Position numbers and translations under genes: made by a program
From: Jaltomata sinuosa
Lineage: Eukaryota > Streptophyta > Magnoliopsida > Solanales > Solanaceae
Direction: 5' to 3'
Length of the DNA stretch: 64,000 nt
NCBI GenBank assembly: GCA_003996215.1
Contig: QJPP01000862.1
Coordinates: forward strand, 1 to 64,000
Notes under the pieces: model-generated
What the model was told of the DNA's origin: nothing
Seen by the model: only the letters and a program-made list of their open reading frames with translations
Database searches by the model: none
Shown here: piece after piece, positions 46,991-58,594 of the stretch
How positions within the stretch are numbered: position 1 is the stretch's first letter
Layout of the letters: every line of letters begins with the position of its first letter

Positions 46991-48100
46991 CCTTCATGAC
47001 TTTAGCCCAGGTAGCAGCACATAGTGGTCAGGGACTAGGAGCATAGCCAGCTGATGTGGCTCCCTATTTGGAGATATTGTCTATTTCATTGGTTGCTCAG
47101 CCTATTATAACTAGGCCAATTATGTCGACTAAGGAGTAGAAGAAGCTGGGTAGGTTCATCAGGTTGGGTCCTCTGAGGTTTTTTAGTGCACTTGGGGAGG
47201 ATGCTTACGAGTTCTTGATTAGTTTCCCGGAGAGGTTGCATAATCTTTGGTTAGTGGAGTCACACGGAGATGATTAAACTATATTTCAGATGGATGGCTT
47301 GGCAAAATAGTGTTGGCGATCTTATACTGCTTGCAGACCAACTAGGTCATCTTTAATAACTTGGGCTAAGTTTTCTAGGGCTTTCTTGGAGGAGTCTGTG
47401 CCTCGCAGCTTGAGAGAAAGTTGCGGGATAAGTTCACCAGGTTAGAGCAGGGCTCTATGTAAATTTTTGAGTGTGAGGCATGGTTCCATGAGTTGTCTAG
47501 GCATGCTACTATGATTTTTCCTACAGAGCACGAGCGGGTTTGCTAATTTGTCAGAGGTTTTGATCTACCACTTCTTTTGGCTATAGAGAAACTATTGGCA
47601 CTAGGGTCTACATTCCTTGCGGTTGCTGATCATGCATGAGTTATTGAGGGTATATGTTGTGAGGCTTGTGAAGGCGGTGGAAAGAGATCCCACCATCAGG
47701 GTAGTTTCAGTGGCCTCTAATTCTGAGGCAGGGGATTCTCCTATAGAGATTGCCCTCAGCACTTTCAGCCCAGCCAACTAGTTCAGGCACCATTGCAGAT
47801 TTCAGAGAGCAGTTCTTTAGGGCACAGTAGGTAGATTAGCCAGGATTCATGTCAGACTTCTTGAGGTTTGCATTCTTGGTATCTGGGTCATGATATCCAG
47901 TCAAGTTTAGTCAGGTTTTCTTATCGGGGCACTTTTGGTAAGGGTTTCTATGTATGTGATGAGTGGGGACACTTTTCTAGGAATTGTATTAGATTCAGAG
48001 CATTTAACCCCCTTCATGTTCCAGCATCACCGGCTAGAAGTGGTGCACAGGTTAGTAGGGGTAGTTCTCAGGTTGTCGGAGATAGTTCCTAGCCATATTG
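46991..48100 (+). pseudogene. Element F gag
   Basis: From about 47130 the frame reads LGRFIRLGPLRFFSALGEDAYEFL, then LWLVESHGDD and SSLITWAKFSRAFLEESVPRSLRE, a recognisable plant gypsy gag core with stops. The zinc knuckle at 47946-47987 reads F-Y-V-C-D-E-W-G-H-F-S-R-N-C, with its first Cys changed to Phe. The leader and 5' LTR are missing. It follows truncated element E directly. Confidence 0.75.
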
Positions 48101-49700
48101 GTCAGGCAGTCATGACATACGCAGTCACTTGGATGCCTTTGTCACATGTATGATTTTGTTAACATCGATGAACTTTCAGTATTGTTTGATATGGGGTCTG
48201 CATGTTCTTGTATATATCTATTTATATTGCTTCTCGACTGGGTTTACAATGTGAGATTGTAGTGCTTGTGCATATAGCTACACCGTAGAAGAATTCTTTT
48301 TGTAGTGGATTGAGTATGCTGGTTTTGGGTAGTAGCTATCTTAGGATGCAAAGTGTGGTAGGCCTTATCTTCATGATTGGTGGGTTTTTTCTATAATTCT
48401 AGGCTTGGTTTTTGCTATCTTAGAACCTAGTTGTCTTGGGTCATTCGATTGTCTTTCTTTTCTTTATGGCTCTAGTTCTGAAATTCTTCCCTTGGGCAGT
48501 TTCTGCAGTTAATTAGTATTCAGGTCAGAAGGTGTTTCTAAAGATGGAATTTAAGGTTGGGTTATCTCTTGTTCAGAAGTAGAGTGGTGGGCATTCCAAG
48601 GACTAATTTAGAACTTGTTGCACTCTCTATAAGTTCCCAACTATGTCCTTTGGTTATACATATGCCTCAATGGTTGTTATGGATTTGACGAGCGATGTGT
48701 TTAGGGCTTATTTGGTTCTAATTACTATAGTATTCATAGATGGTATCTGAGTCTACTCGAGGAGTAGAGAGGATATTGATTAGGATTGGGTGTTTGGTTT
48801 CAGTGCGAGTTAGCAGGATACTTCAGAAGGGTTTTGGAGGACTTCCTCTGTTTGTGGAACCTTTTATTAGATTAATTCAGAAGACCATTCCCTTCTAGTG
48901 GTTTAGCGAGAGGGAGATGGGTCCTTTAAAGTTTGAGGACTGGTGGATTCCCGCATCGATTCATACTCTTTCTGGGAAGGGCCAAAAGTTATCAAGTGGT
49001 GAAATACTTCTGATCTAGTGGAGTGTGTGCTGGTACAGTAGGGAAAATGCTTAGATCCAGTGGGTGTTTTGAGAATTGGGAGTTATGGCAGAAATTTTGA
49101 GAATTTAGAGTTGATGGTTTGTTATAGGCTTCATGGAAGGCTCTCTCTATTACTTGCATAGTTTAAGTGTTCATTTGGGGTCTTCTCAGATAGGTTGACC
49201 TATCCTATTAACTTTCTACCAGATCAGACCTTGAGTGGTTCAGAGAGTTTGGTTTAGAATCTTCCTTCAGAAGATTTTTCTTCAGCACGAGGTGCCTGGC
49301 TACATCATTTCTAATCCCAGTGTTTCATTTCCAATAAGGTTTCTAATGGTTATTTCAGACGATTTTAGGGTATTTGAGTTATCTAGCGCAATTGTTCATT
49401 CGTAGACTGATGGTCAGTCAGAGCAAACTAATTTGGTTCTAAGGGGTATGCTATAGGCAAGTGTATGTATTCCAGAGGTTAGTGGGAGCAATGTTTGGTT
49501 TTGGTTGAGATCAAGTTTTCAGATGACTTTGTTAGAGGTAAAGTGTAGTAGGAATCATATAATTCTGATGGGTTAGTTGATGTTCTCGATTATAGCATAG
49601 GTGTTTAGCTTGTGCTTAGATTCATGGATAGAGTGGAGATATTTTAGGATAGCCAGACAGGTTTTCGAACCAAAGGATTCATGGGTTAGAATTTTGAGGA
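48101..49700 (+). pseudogene. Element F pol, heavily decayed
   Basis: Only landmarks survive. The protease site is near 48190 (LFDMGSACS). The RT palm is near 48645-48770 (MSFGYTYASMVVMDL, then FIDG where FIDD is expected, then a stop). An RT-thumb-like piece is near 48870. The end of the integrase core is near 49330-49440 (VISDDFRVF and TDGQSEQT). RNase H and the integrase finger are not recognisable. Its order and orientation agree with gag to the left and LTR N4 to the right. No product is possible. Confidence 0.65.
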
Positions 49701-50065
49701 ACTGGATTTTATGTTTTTAGTTAGCCTTGTTACTAGTTCCGTGTAATGATCGCCTTGGTTTTTGTGGTTCTTGTGTTGTTTTGGTGCTCAGCGGTTGAGT
49801 TTCTTATGGTTTGGTGGGTTCGTTTTAGTTAATTGACCATTTAGCTTTTGAGTTAGGGTTTAGTTGCTATCCTGGTTTGGCTGGTAAGAATTAAAGGTTT
49901 TAGTAAGCTTTCCCTTGATATAACTCTGTCGGTCATTGTCCAATCAAAGAGGTTCCTTGGGAAGACTTGCTCAACCTACAGACCTAATATCTTTTAATTT
50001 CCGAGCCTTCAGCTGCTTCCTATTTCTTAACTGTCAAGGATGAAAATCCTTTTAATAGTGGATGT
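49701..50065 (+). mobile_element. 3' tail of element F
   Basis: Degenerate integrase end and untranslated tail. It ends AATAGTGGATGT before the LTR, comparable with the AGTAGTGGATGA that precedes N6 on its sense strand. Nothing else is seen. Confidence 0.55.
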
Positions 50066-53000
50066 TGTAATGACCCTGCAAGTCATTTTCTGTTTTTTGT
50101 GCTTTTTTTGCATTTTGAGCCTTCCCGCAGTGACTATAAGTAATTTCTTACTTGCTAGGACTGACGGCTCAGTACTCGAGCCATTCGTTTGGTCGTTATT
50201 GCTATTTCCCTATTTTAGAACATAAACATAGGAAATCTTTGACTTTGGTCAACATTCTTGGTAAACATACTCGAAATCAAATTTCAACAATTCCGCTAGC
50301 TTCAAAATGTGGACTTTGATCTAGTTGGACCCTTGCCCAGGGTCTGGGAGCTTTTAGTTTGGGTTTATCTCCTTTTCTGTTTTTTCAGGCTAGTAGGGCT
50401 TGTAAGTTTGACTTTGATCAACATTCGGAGAAGATGGCCTTGGATGGAAATTCTATCAGTTGTTAGCTTCGGAATGTCAAATTTAGGCTAGAGAAACCTC
50501 TGGTTCGGGTTCCGAGGCTTTCAGACTCATTTTGGGCTATTGAGTTCCATTTTGGTAAAAGTTAGTTTTGGGCATGGGGTCCACTTTTCGTTAAAACAAT
50601 CTCTATTGGGAATTTTATTGATTTCGCTGAGTTTGGAATGCCATTTCTGCTGTGGTAGCATTGTTCATTTGCGCGCCAGAGGTCTTGGATGAATCCCGTG
50701 GGCCCATCCGAAGACTTTTTAGCCTTGGAGTTTTGCTGGTTGTTGTTTTGTGTTGCAGACCATTTTGGTCATCATGACTGCTAGGTGGCCGTCACATTTG
50801 TGATGGTCTAGCTTTTTGACCATTGTCATCGCGAGGGTAGCTTCTCGTGATCGCGATAAAGGCCGAGTAGGACCCAATCCAGCTTGTTTCTCATGATCGC
50901 GTGGCTGGACCATCCCGATCATGATGGTCTGTCAAGCTTGTTCATTGCGACCGCGTGGGGTCCCTCACGACTGCAATGAAGGACCTATGGCAGCTATATC
51001 AGCTACCAATTTTATTTTCTTCTATCATTTTCCCGGGTTTCCTCCATTGATAAGCTCTCAATCTCTAATCCAAAGCTCAATTTTCCATCCCTCTTGGTTT
51101 TGTAAGTCCCCATGTATCCCTCTTCTCTTTCCGATACTTAATTCTCTTTGTTTCCATTAAATTCCATTGGTTTCCCTTTTAAATTCTCCTTGAACTAGTA
51201 GGACTTCGGGACTGTTTTGAGTCCTAAAATGAATCCCGTTTGTGCTTAAATTTTGAGCATGGGATCCTTAATCCATTGTGAATAAAATAGTGAATTTTGT
51301 TTTCTATTTTATTGTGTAAGCCCCGAGGGTCATTTTCCAACCCAATTTCTGGTCCGGATTGCCGTATAGCAATATTGGTGTCATTCTTCTTGTCTTGATA
51401 CCTGGATTATATTCTTGATAGTGTGGCAGCTTTTTGAGGTTCTTCGAAAGAGGATGGCACATGAGTGACAGTTTGTATTTGCAGTTCGGCGCTGAGGTGG
51501 GTTACAGCTTACTTATTTCTAGACATTGCTCGTGTAAGGTATGAGTATGATAAATTGCTAATGGTTGGTGGGATCTTTTAGTTTGGATACAATTCTGAGT
51601 AGACATTTCAATCCTTATAGGTGATTTAGGAGCCTTAGAGTAGTGTTTGGTTAGCAATCCTTAGTTTAGGCTGTAATTCTCCCATAATGCTTGGCGTAGG
51701 TGGTGTAGTATCCTTAGGATTAAGGTCAGATGCCTTAGCCTAGTTTAGGCTGCTTGATGTTGAGTTTATTAGATTAAGGAGTCTTATCATAGAATTAGAT
51801 AAGGGTTTCTGATAGAGTAGATGTTGCCGTTATTTTTATATTTATTGTTATTGCTCGTATTGTATTTTCATTTATCGTGTACTTGTAGGACCGAGGCCAT
51901 GGATGCTGGATTGGTTGGAATCCAGGTTGGTATAATTTGTGCTTTGCTTATGATTGGCTTAGTTGTGCGCTTTACCTTAGCTCCAGTTAGTTTATTACCT
52001 TAAGCAGGTTATTTTGGGGTTAGTAGCTACTATAGCAGTTCCCTTTTGTACTTATTGTAGAATAGGCAGCCTTAGTGTTCATTTGGGGTATAGCTCGGGG
52101 TAGAGTAGTTTTCATTTGTGTTATGGTTGTTCTTTTCACGTTGCTTTTAATGTTTCACTTGGTATGAGGATTTTTGAGCTTGAGGCCATGGTTTGGGTTG
52201 GCAGGATCCAAGGTTTGTACGATCTTAATATGAAGGGTGAAATTCCTTATTTTGATGTAGCAGTGTGCATTTACATGTATCCTTATCTTCATTTGAGTTG
52301 GATCATTTTCATCATTTTCACATATGTTTGGGTGATGGTATGACTTGACGGGAAATAAATGGCTCGGTTGATTATTAAGGAAATTCTTTTTTTCAACTAA
52401 TGGTTTTGTTTTAAATTAAGGAAAGATTTCACCAGTTTAAGCAAATTGTTGACTTCTAAACCCAAAATACCTCTTTTTTTCAAATGATTGGAGCACCGGG
52501 GATAGCATCCTACTATTATCACTATTTTCAATTATTAAAAAGGGGAAATAGTCTCTTTTACTATAAAACTTTTGTTACTAAGGAGAAATTGTACCTCATT
52601 ATTTTAATGATTTATGAGCCAAAAAATACTACTATTTATGCACTTGGTCCGAGAGACGACTCTGAACCTTACCTTTCATTGATCTATTGGCATATTGGTA
52701 AGCTTCGGTGGCCTATGAGAATACTCTGGGTTTTTCCCTGATTATACATGTATTATGTTTCATGGTATGCATTGATAAGCTTTGGCGGCCTGCGAAGATA
52801 TTCCAGGTATTATGGTATGGTATTTGTTGATGAGCTCCGGTGGACCATGAGATGACTCAGGGTTTTACTCATTACTGCATTGGCCACATCTCATTGCATT
52901 CATTTCACATTGCATATCATGGTGTTTTTTCGCATCTCTTTACTATCATAATCTGTTGTGTAGTTAGAATTCCTTATTGTGTGCACCTTCTGGGCTTATG

Positions 53001-53660
53001 GCAATCCAGCTAGGTTATAGCTAGATTATTGCTTTATGCTTTTCGTGTTATTTACTCGTACTTCTCCTTATTATATAGTTATGACCTATTACTTCCTTCT
53101 GACCCCTCTTTCTTACCTTTGGGATTATATTTGCATTTTGTTATTCTTATATCTTATTTGAGTTCAGTCGGCCTATGATGCCTACTGAGTACCACGTATT
53201 TTGGTACTCATGCTACACTTCTGCATCTTTTTCCTGATGCAGATCTTAGTACGAGTTATTGTCATTGATGTTGTCCTCGTGCTGAGTTGTTGATCGGAGA
53301 TATAGGGTGAGCTCTTGGCGATCAGAGTTGATCGACCTCCATCTATTTTTTGGACTAGTCTTCTATTGTAGTTTTGGAGACTGTTCTATATTTTATTGTA
53401 TTTTTCTAGAACATGTAAGTTATAGTAGCACTTGTACCGACTGACACCAGGTCTTGGGGGAGTCTTTTGTATTTTATTCTCTTCCCTCCCTTTTCACTTA
53501 TGCTTTCTTAACTTATCTTTCGCTATTTATTGATGTTTCTTTTATTTGTGGGTTAATTCTTGTGTTAGTCACTTACTTGAAGTTCCGGGCTAAGCATTTG
53601 GGTTACCTACTGGTGGATTATAGTAGGTTCCATCATGACTAATATTTTTGGTTCGTGACA
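50066..53660 (+). mobile_element. LTR N4 (3' LTR of element F)
   Basis: Starts TGTAATGACCCTGCAAG and ends TTCGTGACA, 3.6 kb, in the opposite orientation to N1, N2, N3 and N6. The U3 matches N6 read backwards (for example TTGACTTTGGTCAACATTC). A GATCGCG-rich block is at 50820-50985, with a weak TATA-like CTATATC near 50995. Frames within it have no recognisable product. Confidence 0.8.
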
Positions 53661-55456
53661 ATTTAAGTACAAGCTTGTGTTAATTTTTAATTTGAAGATG
53701 CTTTGAATTTTTCATAAAAGATTTAGCTTTCTTTTCTCTAAAACTTTAGGCTAATTGGTGATATATTATTACAATTTGATTTTGGGTGTCCTGTTATGCT
53801 CTTTTCATAGTTTAATTTGAAATTTCATTTGTTTAAACTTTTTAAGGTTATTGACAATGGATTTTGGGTATTTTATTTTAGATATTACATTCAAACTTGC
53901 ATTCGAGGTGTTCGTGAAATTTTCCAAATTGCGACTGTTTGTGAACTATGTTAGAAAACGCTTAACCCGATTGATTTTGACTGCTCAAAGATGGCTTTGA
54001 CACGTGTTATTCTTTTTCGGGGTTGTTCATTAAAATCAACTGGTAAGCATCAAATGCTAAAGTTATTTTTTGTAAATAAGTCGTTAGATTTTTGGATAGA
54101 AGTGTATAAAAGTATACAACTTATAACAAATTGAGCCTTGCCGTTCGATATATTCATTCCATTCGTCACTTTTTTTTGTGGTTTTTGCATTGAAAATATA
54201 CACATTGATGAAATGAAAACTTTGGAATACCACTAAAGTGATCAAGTATCCTGCTCATATCTTACTGCTTTGCTGAAAACTTATGTGAACGAACGTTTTA
54301 TCTACAAGGATGATATTAAAGTACTTGTGGTAGGCTGACTCTATCACAACATAAGGATAGTGTCCTCGAGTACAATACATATGCTACTTATGATTCACAA
54401 CAGGTACTTTATCTAAAATCTTAAGCGTTCAACGTGCTCTTGTTCTATCTTCAGTCTCTTTATTTTCTCATTTTCACATTATTTGGTGTATTTCTTTTTC
54501 ATTAATTATTTGATGTATGTGTTGCTATCCTTTTTGGTTATAAGTTTTGTTTCATTTTCTTTAATGATTTTGTTTTGAATGAGATATCTTCTTCTGCTAA
54601 ACTGAAAAAGGGAATTATCAATTTCTTCGTTGATTTTGTTTCGACTGAGATATCGTATTCTGCTAAACTAAAAAAAGGATTGCCAATTCCTTTTCTGCTT
54701 TTGTTTTTCCAGTTGCACAAATAGTTTTGCTGGTTTTTCCTCTTTCTGTAATATGGTAAGGGTTTACGTTATTTTCTTAACATCTAATACAACCATGAGA
54801 TTTGATGTAAAATTTTGTTATTTAATCCGAAACCATATGTACAATACATTGATGGTACCATGTTTGGTGATAAAAGTTAACTTTTTGCTCTTTTCATAGA
54901 GATGACAGTTAAGTCACTACCAAAACCATAACCAATAGAAAGTAACGATACCATCCATTTTCTCTCTACTAAATGACCAAAATAACATACAGTATTGGGA
55001 TAACCTGAGGTAATTACTGTTCCATTAATATCCATGCTTTGAGATTTCTAATAAGCTGCAATATTAAGTGTTGAAACTCTTACATGGTAGAAAAACTATG
55101 AGATAAAGGTATCATTAGCTATTATTTTTCACATTATACCAACTAATGATTTAGTATCTTATTTCATCTACATCTAAACGGTTGGTAAATTATTCAGCAA
55201 TCCAACATTATCATGTTGAGGCATGGAACAAAGTGAAGTTTACATTTTTTGGGTGATCTTGAGTTGTATTAACTATTCAGTAATAAAACTGGATGAGTTA
55301 TCTTTGTGTTTTGGTATTAATTATAACTGTAGTTGTCTATAAAGATTTATGACTCACTAGCCAGTCTTCTTTGTTGGTCATTTCTGTTGTAGGTCGTGGT
55401 TCATATTTTAATTCGTATTCACATGTAAATTCATATCCAAATAACTTATATTGTTG
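53661..55456. other. AT-rich region, no gene recognised
   Basis: T-rich DNA with no coding remnant or element terminus that I recognise. It includes a 66-bp tandem duplication at 54566-54697. A pyrimidine run ending TTTTTCCAG at 54703-54711 looks like a plant 3' splice site, but I find no exon to support it. It may be host intergenic DNA. Confidence 0.5.
54566..54697. repeat. 66-bp tandem duplication
   Basis: GATTTTGTTTTGAATGAGAT at 54566 recurs as GATTTTGTTTCGACTGAGAT at 54632, and both are followed by TCTGCTAAACT[GA]AAAAA. Confidence 0.75.
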
Positions 55457-56560
55457 TAATGACCCTCCTAGTTGTTTTCTTATCTTCATGCATTTTTACT
55501 ATTTTGACCCCTCGCGTAGCTTCTTCATGGGTTATTTGACTTGCTAGAATAGGTGGCACGTGTTTTGAGGCATTTGATCAATTTTTAGAAGAGTTTCTCC
55601 ATTTTGGAACTCTTAAAGTTGAAATGCTTAATTTTGGATAGCTTTCAGAGTAAACATGATCTAATAAGAATTTCTTCAGTGTTGTTAACTCTGGAGCATG
55701 GACTTTTTAGGATGTGGGACCTTTGGTTCAACTCTCAAGGATTACAGACTCATTTTGGGCACTTGGGTGGTTTTTAGGCAAAACCAGTAAACTATTGACT
55801 TTGGTCAAAGTTTATCAAGCCGACCTCTGTTGGTCATTTCGATGATTCCATTTAGTCCGGAATACCATTTAAGGTTGGGTAGCATGATTGGTTTGTCTTC
55901 ACGGGATTTTGAATGAATTTCGAGGGTTCATCGAGTGGATTTGTAGACTTGGTGTTTTGCTAGTTTTTTGTTGTTGGTGTAGGCTATTTTATTTCATCAC
56001 TATCATGATAAAGACCTCGAGATTGAAAAGGGCTAGCTTGTTGGCCATCACATTCATGAGGTGGCCTTCCCGCGATCGGTATGAATGTTCTATGGACCTG
56101 GCCCCCTTTTTGTTCTATGAGATTGCATGGCTGGCTACCACGATCATGATGGTCCAGCTTGCATGGTCATCATGACCGTAACAGTGGTCCTTGCGATCGG
56201 GATGAAGGACCCCTGGAAGTTATAAATATTTTCAATTTTATTTTCTTCACCTCTTTAGATGAAGACTTCATTTCTAGTGAGCTTGAGAGCTGGTTATTGA
56301 GAATTATTTGACCATTATCATTCGGGTAAGTTTCTTACGTTTTCCCTATTAAATTTCTTTAATTTTATGCGCTATTCCGTCATTCCTTTTGTAGAATTCC
56401 TTAATAAATTCTTGTAAATGATTTCTTGATCAAAGTGAACTTTTGGGGCTATTTTGGTCCCCAAAATGTGTTCCATTTGCGTCCAAATTTTGGGCATGGG
56501 TTTACGACCCCTTTGAGATCGTAACTGAGATTCTTGTTTCTATTTTAATTAGTAGGCCCC
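55457..56560 (+). mobile_element. LTR N5, first part
   Basis: Starts TGTAATGACCCTCCTAG and follows N4 through U3, the GATCG-rich block (56030-56210) and a TATA box at 56221. It breaks off at GGCCCCAAG, where plastid-like DNA begins. No internal element sequence precedes it. Confidence 0.75.
56221..56228 (+). promoter_or_regulatory. TATA box of LTR N5
   Basis: TATAAATA in GGAAGTTATAAATATT, just after the CpG-rich block, at the position where N6 has TATATAA on its sense strand. Confidence 0.65.
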
Positions 56561-56593
56561 AAGTCGTAACAAGGCAGACATACTGGAAGGTGC
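56561..56593 (+). pseudogene. rrn16: Fragment of plastid 16S rRNA 3' end
   Basis: AAGTCGTAACAAGGCAGACA followed by TACTGGAAGGTGC matches the conserved 3' end of plastid/bacterial 16S rRNA, with about three differences, and stops short of the anti-Shine-Dalgarno region. The fragment is only 33 bases. Its AAG coincides with the LTR break, which suggests microhomology joining. Confidence 0.75.
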
Positions 56594-56836
56594 TCGACAG
56601 TATGGAGTATTGACTAAACTGAGGGACAGGCCTTGAAGCGAAGGATGGGAATGAGCGGAATCAATGTGTGCCCTTCTTCCCCGATTCTTCCCATTCTACC
56701 AATGAATTCTCTATAATAAAACCTTTTGGAGGTACTTTTGTTCTAATTTACAATAGTAATTTTAGATCTACTGCTCGCTCTCTTGCAAGTGCTCATCGAG
56801 CTCTTGTCTTTGATCTCTTCCTTTTGTGTTTAGCCG

Positions 56837-56882
56837 GACCCGCAACTTCCACCTTGACAGAGCAGTGCTCTGACCAATTGAA
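56837..56882 (-). pseudogene. trnD-GUC: Fragment of plastid-type trnD-GUC
   Basis: The minus strand reads TTCAATTGGTCAGAGCAC from the D-arm, then CTGTCAAGG with anticodon GTC (56856-56858), then GGAAGTTGCGGG toward the T-arm. Both ends of the acceptor stem are absent. The differences from the plastid gene as I recall it are mostly transitions. It is not a functional tRNA. Confidence 0.8.
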
Positions 56883-57047
56883 TCCTGCCCAGTGCTAAAA
56901 AGTAAGGAAGTTGGTGACTCGATGATCGGGGAGCCGGCGACCAAAGCCTCGGTGCCCGCGGGGCTTATTTATTAAAAAAAGGGAGTGAGAGGGAGGAGGA
57001 AAATGGAAAGCCCGAAGAAAAACTGAGTCAAAATAAATAAATAAATA

Positions 57048-57176
57048 AGAACATCAGACGTTGGATATCTCACTCACAGACTTGTTGAAGTAGTTCAACA
57101 CATTTTTGTACGTCGAATAGATTATTGCACCGCCAGGGGTATTTTTGTGAGTCCTCAGAATGAGATAGTGATCCCC
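57048..57176 (+). pseudogene. rpoC2: Fragment of plastid rpoC2
   Basis: Forty-three open codons read [20 protein letters not shown], then VRRIDY and [10 protein letters not shown]. This corresponds to a conserved region of the plastid-encoded RNA polymerase beta'' subunit, which is over 1300 residues long in full. Both ends are abrupt. The antisense frame at 57054-57488 is a shadow. Confidence 0.85.
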
Positions 57177-57214
57177 TTTATTTTGAATTAAAGAATTCAG
57201 AATTAATAAAATTT

Positions 57215-57248
57215 CTCCAAGTAGGATTCCAACATATGACCAACTCGG
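57215..57248 (-). pseudogene. trnN-GUU: Fragment of plastid-type trnN-GUU 3' half
   Basis: The plus strand AAGTAGGATTCCAACATATG then ACCAACTCGG is close to the reverse complement of the T-arm and acceptor end of plastid trnN, with a two-base gap and several transitions. The anticodon is not included. Confidence 0.65.
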
Positions 57249-57319
57249 ACAAAAAAAGAAGTGACTTCGACAAAAAAAAAATAACGTGACGGTAAGGCAA
57301 AGAGAAAGTACCACCTTTT

Positions 57320-58594
57320 TGGTCAATTTCTGACCCAATTTCTGGCCCAAAATTATAAATAACAATATAGGAATCGTTTGTCTCATCTTGACGTGCAGAA
57401 TGTGTTTATGATAGCATGGCAATGATCCGAGGCTATTTGGAAGAGGAAGGAACATGAGTGATGGTTCGTGCTTGTAGTTCGACCCCAAGGTGCGTTATAA
57501 TTTACCCCCCTTTAGACTTAGCTCGGCTAGATTTTTTATTTTACAAGTTGTATGAATATTAATACTAGGTTGTTGGGTAAGATTAGGCTTAAATCCCTTT
57601 TGTGATTATTTGGCCATTCCCGAGACCGTAGAGTAGTAGTGTCCCATTTATCCTTAGTTTAGGTTATTATAGCTCTAGTGTAGATAGACTAGAATCCTTA
57701 ATAAAGGTTCAAGGAGTATTTCATGGTAGAGTAGTCTTTTATTATCGATTTTACCTTATCGCTCTATTTTTTCATGTTTCTTTTCACTTAGAGTGTAACT
57801 ATGGGTCCGAGGCCATAGCTTGAGTTAGGACGGAGTTCTAGGTTAGTTGCCTTGTTTTGAGGGTGTTTTTACCCTGGATGTTATTTCTATATATTCTTGT
57901 GATGGTTCCCATATATTCACACATGCATATACATAGATATTGACCCAGTTGAGGGAAATTACTAGATTTTTGGTTTTCAAATGAGATTCGTAACTTAATT
58001 ACGACTGTAGATTTAGAAATGGTTGCACTATTTTCTCACTAGTTTTCCTATGATTGAAATACTGGTTTACATGTTATTACTTGCTCTGACATAAGATTCC
58101 AGTCTATTTTTACTACTCGGTCCGATGTAAGATTCTAGTCCATTTCTACTACTTAGTCCGATGTAAGATTCTTGTCTATTTCTATATTGCTTTAGTTTCT
58201 TCTTTTGAGGTGAGATTCTGAACGGGTCCGAGGTAAGATTACGGTCTTTCACTGCATCAGTCGCATACTGCATCATAGCATCCCATATTGCATTGCGTTT
58301 TCCTGTATTCATATTTGGGTGTTTATTTTCTCTATTGTTATTATCTTCACCATTATCCTATGTTGTACAAGATTCTAGGTTATCATTCATTTCTAATTTA
58401 CCTTTATATTCCTTATATTATATATTATCTTCTGAGCTCAGTCGGCCTATGATGCCTACTGAGTACTCCGTATTTTGATATGCATACTCTATTTTTACAT
58501 CTTTTTCAGATGCAACACCTAGTACGAGCCACCCTCACTGATCATTTACTCGTTCGAGGCCAGCTGTTGTTTGATTATGGGGAGCTCCTGGCAT
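57320..58594 (+). mobile_element. LTR N5, second part, truncated
   Basis: Resumes with TTTCTGACCCAATTTCTGG as in N4 (near 51340) and continues through CAGTCGGCCTATGATGCCTA to about 58594. The last ~320 bases of the LTR are missing and unrelated AT-rich DNA follows. The edge is uncertain by ~10 bases. Confidence 0.7.

Larger units (their letters stand above)
56561..57319. other. Organelle-derived mosaic insertion in LTR N5
   Basis: About 760 bp interrupts the LTR between GGCCCC and GGTCAATTTCTGACCC. At least four plastid-like pieces are recognisable: 16S rRNA end, trnD, rpoC2 and trnN. They come from distant parts of the plastid genome. The stretches between them (56594-56836, 56883-57047, 57249-57319) I cannot assign. 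A mitochondrial source that already carried plastid pieces is possible. Divergence from the genes as I remember them shows an old insertion. Confidence 0.8.

Noticed and set aside
56561..56593. Ribosomal RNA gene or nuclear rDNA
   Set aside because: Only 33 bases resemble the 16S end and flanking bases are LTR or other fragments. It is an organelle-derived scrap, not an rRNA gene.
56837..57248. Functional tRNA-Asp and tRNA-Asn genes
   Set aside because: trnD lacks the acceptor stem and trnN lacks its 5' half and anticodon. Neither can fold as a complete tRNA.
57054..57488. 144-codon minus-strand open frame
   Set aside because: It is antisense to the rpoC2 fragment and runs across unrelated plastid pieces into the LTR. 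No domain is recognisable.
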